NCBI GenBank assembly: GCA_036435485.1
Contig: CM071598.1
Span: forward strand, 105,522,501 to 105,586,500
Source of the DNA: Saposhnikovia divaricata
Lineage: Eukaryota > Streptophyta > Magnoliopsida > Apiales > Apiaceae
Reading direction: 5' to 3'
DNA length: 64,000 nt
The first letter of the stretch is position 1. Each line of letters begins with the position of its first letter. The notes below the pieces were generated by a model. The model saw nothing but the letters and a program-made list of their open reading frames with translations, was not told the origin of the DNA and ran no database searches. Positions 31,201 to 41,307 of this stretch are shown here, piece by piece. Both the position numbers and the translations under genes were made by a program.

Positions 31201-34128
31201 AGAGACTTGGTTTTTGAATATCACTAGATCACAGGTATTTTTTACATAAACAATCAAGAGTGTTGTAATTATGGTATTCAGATGTCATATACAAGTAATT
31301 AAAATCTGAAATATTACAATAAAAACAATCGTAATTTCGTAAAGCAATTTTATATATGTGATGAGCTAAAACTAGATCTTCAAGTACCTGAATAGGTGCT
31401 AACTTTGGTGGAAGCATTAAACCTGCATCATCTCCATGTGTCATGATGATACCACCAACAAAACGGGTGCTAATAGCCCATGACGTTTGCCATACATGCT
31501 CTCTTTGTCCATTTTCATCAGCAAACTGTTCAATATATAAGCACAAAATGACATTGTAAGCATTAAAAGAAAGAAGGGGTCAATAGTAGTGTTTGGATAG
31601 CAGCAACATAAAAATATATTTAATGTAGTGGACTGATAAAGTACCTGTTTTGCCTAAGGGGTAAAAGAATAAAAATCTTAAAGTATGCACACCCTATACA
31701 GCTCTTGACTGACCACACCAAACATTTGAGCTCTATAATGATCTAAGCAAACAAGGGAAGTCGATAATCTTTCAAGCAGTATATGCACAGCTAGAGGTTT
31801 CTATGATTGTATTTCTTTGTTCCTATGGGTTTCTATACCCCCTCCCTCTCCTTAACAAGTATGCTTTTCTAAATCTACAACGAAATGGATACAAACAGAT
31901 AAGAAAGAACCTAAACGGCTAGCATACCACATGTAGTGGATTAACACAAACAAAAGCTGCAAGTTACTGACCTGTGTTCCAAAAGCACGAGAGAAGTTCT
32001 GTCCAAGGTTGTGGCTGGTTCCAGCCTGCAAAGCCTTGCGGTCACCCATCATAGCTTCAATTGTATATGTCTTTACAGCTCCAGCAAATGTTTCAAGATT
32101 GGATTTTCGTCCTGCAATAACGGGTATTGCAGCTTGCTCATAAGCAAATTTTATGTACACATTGATCATTTGTAATGCCTGCAGTCAGAAACCTCAATCT
32201 GTTAGCGGAAAGATGCAAGGGCAGGTTGGCACCTCCAATTTTTACAATGAACATGCTATGTTTGTGTAATCAAGAGGCACCACCTCTTGTTCTGCCTCCT
32301 CCGCAGTAGCATGAGCAGTGTGCCCCTCCTGCCAAAGAAATTCAAGAGTTCTCACAAAAGGTTTAGTGCGCATCTCCCACCTTGTGACATTTACCCACTA
32401 CACAGACAAGTTACAGGAAAGGAAAACGATGATAAGAAGCAAGCAAGCATTAGACAACAGCCGTAGTACATAATGCCACTAACTCCACCTGGTTAATCAT
32501 TAGAGGCAGATCACGATAACTATGAATCCACTGAGTAAACATGTGATTCACAATGGTTTCGCTTGTAGGTCGGACCTGCCAGAACCTCAAGAAGTGCAGC
32601 AATCAAAGCCAAAACTCAGGTCACCATAACAACATCAAACTGGGTTACCAAATAATAAAATTAAACTAGAGTTTCATTTAAGACAACCACGCCTAAAGAA
32701 TGAGGGAAAAAAATATATAGGTAGTAAATGTACCACAAGTTTTTCTTCAAGTTCCTTCCCTCCTCCAATGGTCACAAGCGCTAGTTCCGGACTAAAACCC
32801 TCAACATGGCTAGCTTCTTTCTCTATAAACGAGTATGGTATAAGCTGCAACCAGTATCAAAAAGTTCAGAAAGCTGCATTTGCATAGAGATCAACAGAAC
32901 TAACATATGATAGCTCCTACCATTACTGGGATGATAACTGATTACAATTAAATTTATTCACAAGTAACAATATATATTAAACAGAAATTAACATTTCAAT
33001 TCATTGTAGCACATGAATAACTTATAAATAAATAAACTCAAGCTGTTTGCGAACATTTTTTTAAAATTTTATTCGACTTGATCAAAATAAGATGGTACAT
33101 TCTTTTAATGATATGAAAAAAAATGAAACATTTTTTGTATTTATTCTTTTGCTAAGTTAAACATTGTTTACATTGATATTAATGCATTCATTATCCATTA
33201 TTCTTGCCCAATCAAACTTAATGAGCCAAGTCAAGTTTGAGTGAAAAAACTTTTAAGACTAAGCTCGGTTCATTAAGCTTATCGAGCAATTTAATCTAAG
33301 TTGATTTCAAGCTTCTTATGGAAATAGTTCGATCGTTACTCACACACATCACATGTTGCAAAGTATTTTATGGAACACACACTACAGTACATAAAACATA
33401 AAGAGAAGGTTCAAAACATAGTACTTTCTTCCTCCCAAATTAGTTGTCCTATTTGACTTTTTAACGGTCAAATTTTAAGTATATTATATGGTATAACTGA
33501 ATAACATTATAAAAAAAATATAGATCATCGAATCTACTTTAAAATGCATTTATGAGGTTTTTGAAATTGTGAAGGAATAATTTTTTACTCTTAGTCAAAG
33601 TTGGGTCAAATTGATAAGTCAAAAAAGTCAAACACGACAACTAAATGGAGATGGAGGGAGTAGCAACTAGTAGTACCTGTGGGAAATACATGTTACTATG
33701 ACCAGTCTCCTTGAATTTGACATTCAAATACTCCTGCATTTCATTGCATACAACTGCAGCTACTTAAATTGTCGTAAAACACAAATAAACATCCAAAACC
33801 ACAAAACACTAATAAAAAAATAAATAAATTAGACCTGAATAGCTTCCCAAATAGCATAGCCATAAGGTCGAATAACCATCGTACCGCGAACAGGTCCGTA
33901 ATCAGCGAGCTCAGCGTTGGCAATAACGTCCAGATACCAGGCATTGAAATCCTGAGAGCGAGGTGCTATCACTCCCGCCTTTTTATTCTCTCCGGTTGCG
34001 ATTTTGTCGGTGGATATAGCGGCGGTTGAGAGACTACGTAGATAGTTGTGCCGGAAAATTGAAAGGCCGTAGCCGACGGTGCCGGTGGTTATTGTGGAGG
34101 TAAGAAAAGGGAGTCTGAGAGCCCCCAT
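28207..34128 (-). CDS. PRORS1: organellar prolyl-tRNA synthetase, class II, 11 exons, about 530 aa
   Basis: Charges tRNA-Pro with proline; the Arabidopsis relative (PRORS1/OVA6) serves chloroplasts and mitochondria. Exons on the minus strand: 33835-34128, 33677-33733, 32734-32844, 32489-32575, 32287-32397, 31972-32178, 31388-31525, 30441-30602, 29745-29944, 28511-28594 and 28207-28348, all with GT-AG borders and matching phases. The first 55 residues are Ser/Thr/Arg-rich, as for a transit peptide, before PRSQDFNAWYLDVI. Class II motif 2 is in VRPTSETIVNHMFTQWIHSY (about residues 155-174), the proline-site loop in TSHNLGQNFSRAFGTQ, and motif 3 in GGIIMTHGDDAGLMLPP. Exons 8-9 hold the anticodon-binding domain (GIRVKVDDTDQKTPGWKF), exons 10-11 the C-terminal domain, ending FAKSY. 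It starts at the ATG at 34128, the first in frame. All key motifs are present; nothing suggests decay. Three transposon insertions sit in introns. Confidence 0.95.
28800..29176 (+). mobile_element. small non-autonomous Helitron in a prolyl-tRNA synthetase intron
   Basis: Begins TCAATACTATATTATAATAA after A and ends with hairpin CCCATGCTTTGCACGGG (29149-29165), CTATAAG and CTAG, then host T. These are textbook Helitron ends, 377 bp apart. Inside, GGTTCGAATCC (28966) and GGTTCGATTCC (29035) match the polymerase III B box. Confidence 0.9.
29548..29574 (+). mobile_element. micro-insertion: CCTGTC plus poly-A with 10-bp target duplication
   Basis: AGATCTAGCC at 29538-29547 is repeated at 29575-29584. 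Between them lie CCTGTC and 21 A. It is in the same intron as the Helitron, and resembles the insertion at 26983 in ending GTC before the A run. Confidence 0.85.
33424..33660. mobile_element. Stowaway-like MITE in intron 2 of the prolyl-tRNA synthetase gene
   Basis: Ends CTTTCTTCCTCCCAAATTAG and CTAAATGGAGATGGAGGGAG, flanked by TA (33422-33423 and 33661-33662). Inner arms GTCCTATTTGACTTTTTAAC and TTGATAAGTCAAAAAAGTCA are partly complementary. More diverged than the copy at 21310. Confidence 0.8.
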
Positions 34129-34253
34129 TTTGTCACTGAACTTCAACACTTCGCAATAACTGTGTTCAATTGTAGTCTATAACAGTTAAACCTCGTTAGG
34201 GTTTGGTCCAATGTATGACGAATTTAAATTAAATGCTTTCAAATACCACAATC

Positions 34254-34914
34254 CAAGTTTGTAAAAATGGAAATCGGGTCAACTCAGAAAAATGAGTAAT
34301 TGGAAATTGGGCGAGTATTGGAAATGGAACAAGTACTCGGAGTACTAATCGGATATTATTTTTTAACTTTTTTTTTTTCATAATTTATATGTATTTATTC
34401 TAATTTTAGTATACATGTGTTAAACTTAAAACTTAACAATAATATTAATATTATTAATAAAGTAATAATATTATTACAATCCTGCTAACAAGTAACACCA
34501 CATTAATTATAATAGTGTTCAAATATATTCAGCCAATTCAAAGATGAACTTGATTTAATTGATAAAGAGAAGATATTATTACCTTTCGATTTGAATCTTG
34601 GTATACCGTGTATGTATTGAATATGGGTGTATGTATTGAATCTTTGAGAGAGAGAGGACAAGAGAGGACGAGAGGTATTCTTTCAGATTGAGTTTAATAA
34701 AATTAGGTCGAATCTAGGTTATAACTTATGCCTATAAGTTGAGCAATAAAATTATTTTTTAGTCAAGCCCGAGTTTGACCCGATTACTCGGAGTCAACCC
34801 GAGTCTTGACCGAGTTGTAGAAAAACCGGTTTTTGGTCCGATTAGTCATTATTCGGATCGGTTTAGGGGTCCAAAACGAGTACTCGACCGAGTTGACCGA
34901 TTTTTACAACCCTG
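34254..34914. mobile_element. non-autonomous hAT element, 8-bp target duplication
   Basis: CCACAATC stands at 34246-34253 and 34915-34922, an exact 8-bp duplication. The ends are CAAGTTTGTAAAAATGG and, inverted, CAGGGTTGTAAAAATCGG, followed on both sides by GTCAACTC and GAGTACTCG-type repeats. Length 661 bp, no ORF. It lies about 120 bp upstream of the synthetase start, so it may touch that promoter. Confidence 0.9.
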
Positions 34915-35007
34915 CCACAATCTAAATATCACCCTAAAATACAGTTGCGTGTAACGTTTAAAATTTTTTATTTTCTAAAAATTGCTAATGCGTGTAACAT
35001 TCTGGAA

Positions 35008-35860
35008 GAAAAAAAGAGGGCCAAATCAATTGGCCTTTTGGGTGGGCAACGCCACTTAATGTGGTGTTTTAGGGAAGGAATGCCACGCGTTTGGGAGGTT
35101 TTTAATTTTTTTTCTATTTTTGTTTTTTTGTTTTCCACTAAATATATATTTGCCAACAATATTAAAAAATTTATAACCAAATTATCAATTAAAATTATAT
35201 ATTTTAATTGAGTCCGGCGTCCTGATTTTTAAAAAATCGAGGACCAGTCCAGATTTTTTAAAAATCAGGATAAGTTAGGGTTTAGGGTCTAGGGTCTAGG
35301 GTTTAGGGCCTAAAACTTAAACTCTAAGTTCGCATACGGTTTATTCGTCGTTCTGAATATTTTTAAAACCCAAATGAAAACGTTGAACCCCAAAGGTTAA
35401 TTATTGAACTCCTAAGGGAATAAAAATAAAATTTATAAATTTTTATTAAAAAAATTGAATCCGGCGGCCTAATTTTTAAAAAATCGGGGGTCAGCCCCAT
35501 TTTTTGAAAATCATGATAAGTTAGGGTTTAGGGTCTAGGATTTAGGGTACCTTAAACCCTAAGTTCGCATAAGATTTATTTGTCGTTCTTTATATTTCTA
35601 AAACTCAAAATGGAAACCTTGAACCCCAAAAGTTAATTATTGAACTCCTAAGATTAATTAAAATTGTATTTTTTTAATTAAAAAATACAATTTTAATTGA
35701 CCATTTAGTTATAAATTTTTTAATATTATTTATTGATACATATTTAGTAAAAAAAAATACAAATGCCACTTTTTGAACTCCTCCAAAATGCCACTTAATG
35801 TGGCGTCCCCTCCCTCCTCCCCCAAAACGCCACTTAAAGTGGCGTTCCCCCAATCCGATT
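35008..35860. mobile_element. inverted-repeat element with internal 246-bp tandem duplication and telomere-like repeats
   Basis: The left side has GGCAACGCCACTTAATGTGG and the right side, inverted, AACGCCACTTTAAGTGGCG twice, each with a small palindrome. Inside, a unit starting near 35209 (GAGTCCGGCGTCCTGATTTT) recurs at about 35455 (GAATCCGGCGGCCTAATTTT). Each unit carries degenerate TTTAGGG repeats. Exact ends are uncertain. Confidence 0.55.
35274..35310 (+). repeat. degenerate interstitial telomere-like repeats (TTTAGGG)
   Basis: GTTAGGGTTTAGGGTCTAGG, GTCTAGGGTTTAGGG: five units of the plant telomere heptamer, two changed to TCTAGGG. A second, shorter tract is at 35520-35550 in the other tandem unit, so both copies came from one duplication. 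Confidence 0.75.
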
Positions 35861-36289
35861 ATTCAAAAAGAAGAAGAAAAAAGAGTTCAGAATGATAGGC
35901 GATGCTGTGTCTTATAGTGATATTTGGAACCAATGTTTTGAATTGTGACATTTTGGACCAATTACTTTAGAATTGTGATATTGAGAATCCTTTCTACGAA
36001 GAATACTCCGTATATTAATACCATTTTTTTTTGTCCGGACTTCCTACATGAATATTTTGTATAACAAATAACCAATAAAAAGTTCTCGACCAGTTATAAA
36101 TAGGAATTAAATTTAATATTATCTATTTTTTTATTAATATTTTTTAAAAAAATTCTTTAAGCAATAATGAAGTACCACAAAAATTTGAATTTTTTATATA
36201 TAATTTGTGGTAGTACTAAAATGATATTAAAATCTTTATTCAAAAATAATTGTTATAATTATCCTAATCAATGTAATGACCCTCTTGTT

Positions 36290-36317
36290 TAGCAAAAAAA
36301 AAAAATATATATATATA
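36290..36317 (+). mobile_element. micro-insertion: TAGC plus A/TA-rich tail with 16-bp target duplication
   Basis: TAATGACCCTCTTGTT at 36274-36289 is repeated at 36318-36333. Between them lie TAGC, 12 A and a short TA run. Same structure as those at 26983 and 29548; the TA run may have grown later as a microsatellite. Confidence 0.82.
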
Positions 36318-36774
36318 TAATGACCCTCTTGTTAAATTCAATTTATTTTTTAACTTGTTGTTCAATATGGTAAGTATTTTTTATGAAGTTTTTTTGATAT
36401 TAATATTATCATCATCATCAAGATTTTCACCTTATGTTTTTTGTCACATTTTTTCAATAACTTTTTCACTGATTAAAGTATGTTTTCAATATATTATATA
36501 AATTAATATTTTTTATTAAAATTTTCTTATATTTAAACCTCCACTTAAAATTAAGTTTCGTGAAAACATATTTTACTCCAGTTATAGCAATATCACTAAA
36601 TAAAAGCGGTGTTTGAAAGTTAGAGCTTTGAGTAAAATAATATTATTGAGGTAAGTTAGAAGTTTGACCAAGGGAATTCTCTAATATGTGTGTTTGGTAG
36701 TTAGGTGATTGAAATAACTTATTGAGGTGAATAAACTAATTTTGAAAAAGCTGTTTTTTTAAGCTTTTTTGAAA

Positions 36775-37083
36775 GGGTAATGCTAAACATAGCCCTTCGG
36801 GTTATGGTTAAGCATTAATGTAGATGGATAAATGCATTTAATACATCAGTTTTGCACTTAATACATCAATTTTGCACGAAATTCAATATGATTATTTAGA
36901 AATTTGGGATGTTTTTACCGTTGGAAATTAATGTGAACGCAGGGGGTCTAGTATTATTACTTGGAAAATTAAATTTGTGTTGTAAAGAGACATTGGGAAA
37001 CTAAAAACCTTACAAAAAATGTTGAAAATATAAGAGTATTTAATGCTTAACCATAGCCCTAAGGGCTATGGTTAGCATTTCCC
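36775..37083. mobile_element. MITE with GGGTAATGCTAAACATAGCCCT-type ends, copy A
   Basis: The left end begins GGGTAATGCTAAACATAGCC; the right end is its inverted, diverged match ending GGTTAGCATTTCCC. Non-coding; carries ATGCATTTAATACATCAG and CGTTGGAAATTAATG, both also found in copy B. No clear target duplication. Confidence 0.8.
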
Positions 37084-37310
37084 AAAATGATAATATCACC
37101 ATCGCTCTCTTAAATTTAGCATACCAAAATCTTTGGTCCTATTTGGCAATTAGCGGTTAGCTGAATCGGATTGAATTAGCTGTTTTGACTAACTGATTTG
37201 AATAGCTGTTTTGACTAACGAATTGAATTAACTATTTTGAAAAAAGTTGTTTAGTAATAAGCTGTTTGTATTTAAACTAGGCACATGACAAACCTCTATT
37301 TCAACATTAA

Positions 37311-37617
37311 ATAGCCCTTAGGGCTATGGTTAAGCATTAAATACTCTTATATTTTCAACATTTTTTGTAAGGTTTTTAGTTGTTTTTAGTTTCCCAATGT
37401 CTCTTTGCAATACAAATTTAATTTTCCAAGTAATAATAATGGACCCCCCTGCATTCACATTAATTTCCAACGATAAAAACAACCCAAATTTCTAAATAAT
37501 CATATTGAATTTCGTGCAAAATTGATGTATTAAGTGCAAAACTGAGGTATTAAATGCATTTATCCAACTACATTAATGCTTAACCATAGCCCTAAGGGCC
37601 ATGTTTAGCATTACCCT
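37311..37617. mobile_element. same MITE, copy B, inverted relative to copy A
   Basis: Runs from TAGCCCTTAGGGCTATGGTT to GGGCCATGTTTAGCATTACC and is the reverse complement of copy A at roughly nine bases in ten. With copy A it makes an inverted pair 227 bp apart. The spacer holds diverged repeats of TAGCTGTTTTGACTAAC (37158-37230). Confidence 0.8.
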
Positions 37618-37621
37618 ATCA

Positions 37622-38287
37622 ATTTTATCCAAAAAAAATAACAAAAATATTTGAGAAAAATATACAGACACCTAGAATTCTTACAATTTGTTGCTTTGAA
37701 TTTTTTATATGTTTATGATATAAGTTTCATTAATTTTCAGCTTTGTCTCATTAATTTCTTTTCTGATCTTGGCTTTTGTTTGCTTTTTATGTGTTTGGTG
37801 ATTATCACTTGTGATGTTTTTGGCTTTCATTTACCTTCATATGTTTTTCTCTACATTATTATAGGTTAGTTAATTGGTTTGTCATGCTCGTTTACTTATT
37901 GCAATTTATACACATCACAATTGCATAAAGTTTTGTGTATTAAATTATTTCAATTATTCACCTAGTTAATTACCGTGATCATATATATCTTTAATCAATT
38001 CTTAATATTAGCTTTTATGATTTCGACCTCATTATTTTTTTGTATATAATAATTTTGTTAATTTAATAAACATGCGTAGCTAATTTTCTTGCTTTAGGAT
38101 AAAGATTAAATTAATTTAGTTGCTTTTGACATCTTTTTATTTCTACTAATTAATACTCATAATTCTTGTTGGTACTTAATTGTTTAATTAAGAAAGTGAT
38201 CTTGATATGTTATTGTTTTCTGATTTATTTTGATAGTCTATGTTTTCTATTGAAGTTTTGATAAGTTATTATAAGATAACACGTTTC
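37622..38287. other. AT-rich spacer
   Basis: Non-coding. An open frame at 37651-37869 is Phe/Leu-rich and has no protein-like features. Confidence 0.5.
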
Positions 38288-38585
38288 ATATGTCTAGTTA
38301 TTTTTTTTTTGGATAAGTTAAGATTTTATTTAAGTAGAAAATGGGCAAGCCCATACAAACCCACTAGGGCCTTGGAGAAGCAGTACTGATTACATTGTAG
38401 GTTATCAAGTTACGAAACTAGGCATAAGACAACAACGGATACAACCAAAACAAGCATACATGAGACAAGTCATTCATCTAGTAGAGATTGAATCTCTTTA
38501 GGTTTTTAGATATAGATGAATGACTGTTTAGACAAGATTAATCCATAGTAGCCACCGGGTTATCACCTAGAAACATGGTGTCTTC

Positions 38586-39347
38586 TCATGCTGTAATACC
38601 ACCATGGATCACTTCTTCCATGGACACATCCTCTAGGGCGCCATCCCCATCTGTCTCTCTGTCCAGCTCGATGTGCGTTGGAGCATCGATTTGACCTAGA
38701 CCTAGTTCTTCTGTGCGATCCGAGGGTAGAATCCCTTCGTCAGAGTCCACTGGGCTTGGAGCCCCGTCTGGAACCATGATGTCTTGGTAGCTTGGATCAT
38801 CCAGTCCCATTCCCATGTCCCATTCTAGCAGTTCTTCAACACCCCCCACAGACCTGTTGCAGGTAAAAAGCATGTCACAAAGTCTCTTGCCCAGCCTTGA
38901 GATGTACCTTGCAACTTTGTTCCGGTTGGGCACAATATAGGATATCATGCAAAACCAGCGCATGTCCCTGAGCAAGATATCGATTTGAGAGGCAATATGA
39001 TATACCCCAGCTGGAGCTCCCACATGAAAGTTTTTGATTACCAAGAACGCCTCCAGATTATCAGTTTCTAGTATGATATCACGGTATCCCAGCTTGAATG
39101 CTCTCCTTAGAGCTATATAAATAGCCCACATCTGATTGCATAACGGTGAGAGTTGAGGTATGACACCGATAGTAAGATGTTTGAGTACACCATCTGAATC
39201 ACGATACGCAGCTCCGATTCCGGTGCGAAACCCATGAACAGAAGGGTTCCTCGAGGATGTGCCATGCACATTAATTTTGAGCATCCCAGGGGGAGGTGGA
39301 ATCCAGTGGTAAGGCATGTTGCTGTTTGTTGTTTCAGTGATATGCAA
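38586..39347 (-). CDS. second RNase H-like ORF of the LINE, 253 aa, undamaged
   Basis: The N-terminal 170 residues match the plant RVT_3-type RNase H fold: WIPPPPGMLKINVHGTS (family: ...VKCNVDGS; here the first catalytic Asp is His), GIGAAYRDSDGVL, ALRRAFKLGYRDIILETDN (the Glu and Asp expected at the second and third positions are seen in LETDN), and YIVPNRNKVARYISRLG, where the usual R-AN--AD-LA is altered. The last 75 residues are acidic (LEWDMGMGLDDPSYQDIM, EEVIHGG) and have no domain I know. ATG at 39347; a TATA-like CTATTTATAC lies about 35 bases upstream. ORF2 ahead of it is full of stops while this frame is clean. It lies between ORF2's own RNase H and the poly-A tail. It might be a captured host gene or an extra LINE ORF. 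Confidence 0.65.
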   Translation of the reverse strand: MHITETTNSNMPYHWIPPPPGMLKINVHGTSSRNPSVHGFRTGIGAAYRDSDGVLKHLTIGVIPQLSPLCNQMWAIYIALRRAFKLGYRDIILETDNLEAFLVIKNFHVGAPAGVYHIASQIDILLRDMRWFCMISYIVPNRNKVARYISRLGKRLCDMLFTCNRSVGGVEELLEWDMGMGLDDPSYQDIMVPDGAPSPVDSDEGILPSDRTEELGLGQIDAPTHIELDRETDGDGALEDVSMEEVIHGGITA

Positions 39348-41307
39348 GTGATTGTATAAAGAAGTATAAATAGCCGAGATATATGAGCCACACTTGCCAC
39401 AATGACTTTGTAATTAAATGCTATCAACCTCCCCAACTGAATATATCATGAATAGTGACGTGGGACTTAAATCTGAGCATCAATGCAGATAATTAACTAA
39501 TGTTCCCTTTGTCTATCGATGGTAATGAATGCAAAGTAGCTTCCTCTTAACTCCCAATGTTAAGAGAAGTAGACTGCTCCTTAAGATGCTCACCTATCGG
39601 CTAGAGGTGATAGGTTTGTCATAAGTATGCGTTATAACTCCCCCGATTTGCACACAAAGATGATCTTTATCTTAATTGCTTCTTAGATATTCTTCTCCCG
39701 CCAAGCTAGTGTAGAGTTCTGAAACCTGATTTTGAAAAATTTGTAGAGTGCCAATAATATCCTGGTCTCTTGTGGGCTTTGCTGTATGTCGTGGGCTGGG
39801 CAGAATGTATGGGCTTCCTTGAGGGTTTCATCGCATATTAATGGTCTATCCAACCTGCCACCACCTTTCTTCTAAGCCTACCTTGTTTGGCTAGGCTATC
39901 AGCCTCAGAGTTAGCAGCCCGTGGGACCGATACGAAATTGTTGTTGTGAAGTATACTATTCGCAGCCCTGATACAGTTGACTAATGTGGATGTACCTCTT
40001 TTTTGTTTGTTAATTTGATTCACTACCAAGGTTGAATCAAGAAGGAAGGTGAAGTGATCATTTGCATGGGGGCTTAGCATTATTTGTGCCATTAGATATG
40101 ATACTGCCTCTTTTTCAGTTTCGTAAGCATTCCTTTGTTTTGAGGGTCCTAAAAGTATGAATATGACTCGATAATCTTTATTCATTATAAAACACCTATA
40201 CCTGCCTCCATTGAGTTTTGTTGATTCTTTCTCCATGCTCCATCAGAGAAGCAAATGAGGTCCGATAAGGATAGCCAGTACTCAACTAATTCTCTTTTCA
40301 ATATCTTGTTGTGCATGTAGTACGATTGTAAGGGGTATCAATTCCAAATATGTTCTATCCCTCTTGGAACCAGATTTGACGTAACACTCCAACTATATGC
40401 TCTGTGTTTGATGATGAATTCCAGATGTGCTTGCGATATCTTGACATTGTTGAAGACACAGTCATTTCTCGCTAACCATATTGACCATAATGTCGACACA
40501 AAACAGATTTGGCCCCCCAAATTTTATGAGCTTACCTGAGATTTGTTTAAGACATGAGTTCAACTCCACTGGGTTTGTGAGGTCTAATTTAATCTCTGAT
40601 TAAACGTGAAAAATATTCCACACCATTTTTGGCTAGGCTGCATCGCCACAATATGTGATCTAAGTTTTCAATCGAAGCATTACACCATTTGCAACCCATG
40701 TTAATGTCTATTCCTCTAGCCTTCAGAAACTCCATCGAAGGAAAAATTTTATGTGCGCACTGCCACTAGTAGAATCTTACTTTTGGAGGGATTTTAAGGC
40801 TCCAAATTGTTTGCCAAGGCCCCGTCAAGGGGGTTGTATTTTCCAGTCTGTCGTAGCATGACTTTGTTATGTAGTCACCTTGCATATTGTCCCATTGAAG
40901 AATGTCCTTTCCTGCCTTGAGTGTGCTGTTTTTGATTAGGTTTGATAGCTTAGCCACCTCCTCCTATTCCCAACCTCTCATAGCTCTTCTCCAAATGGCC
41001 TTGCCACCTGATTCCCACTCTGATATGAAGTTTTTAACTGTGATGTTCTTTTTAATTGCTAGCTGATATAACCTCGAGAAATGATGCCTGAGAATTCCTG
41101 AGTTATGCCAGTGTCGTTCCAAAAATCTATGGTTTAACCGTTTCTTAATGACCACTTATACTCTGCCTGCTGAAAAGTATCATGATAGCTGGTTTTGTTC
41201 AAGTCTACTATGCACCTCATAAAGTGAGATAGATGATCCTTTTGAATTTCCTGTATCGAAGATAGATTGCCATATTTCCCAGTTAATAACCGATGCCATA
41301 GCTTATG

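Noticed and set aside
34945..35211. 88-codon frame next to the foldback element
   Set aside because: Shadow of inverted-repeat and AT-rich sequence; no protein-like pattern.
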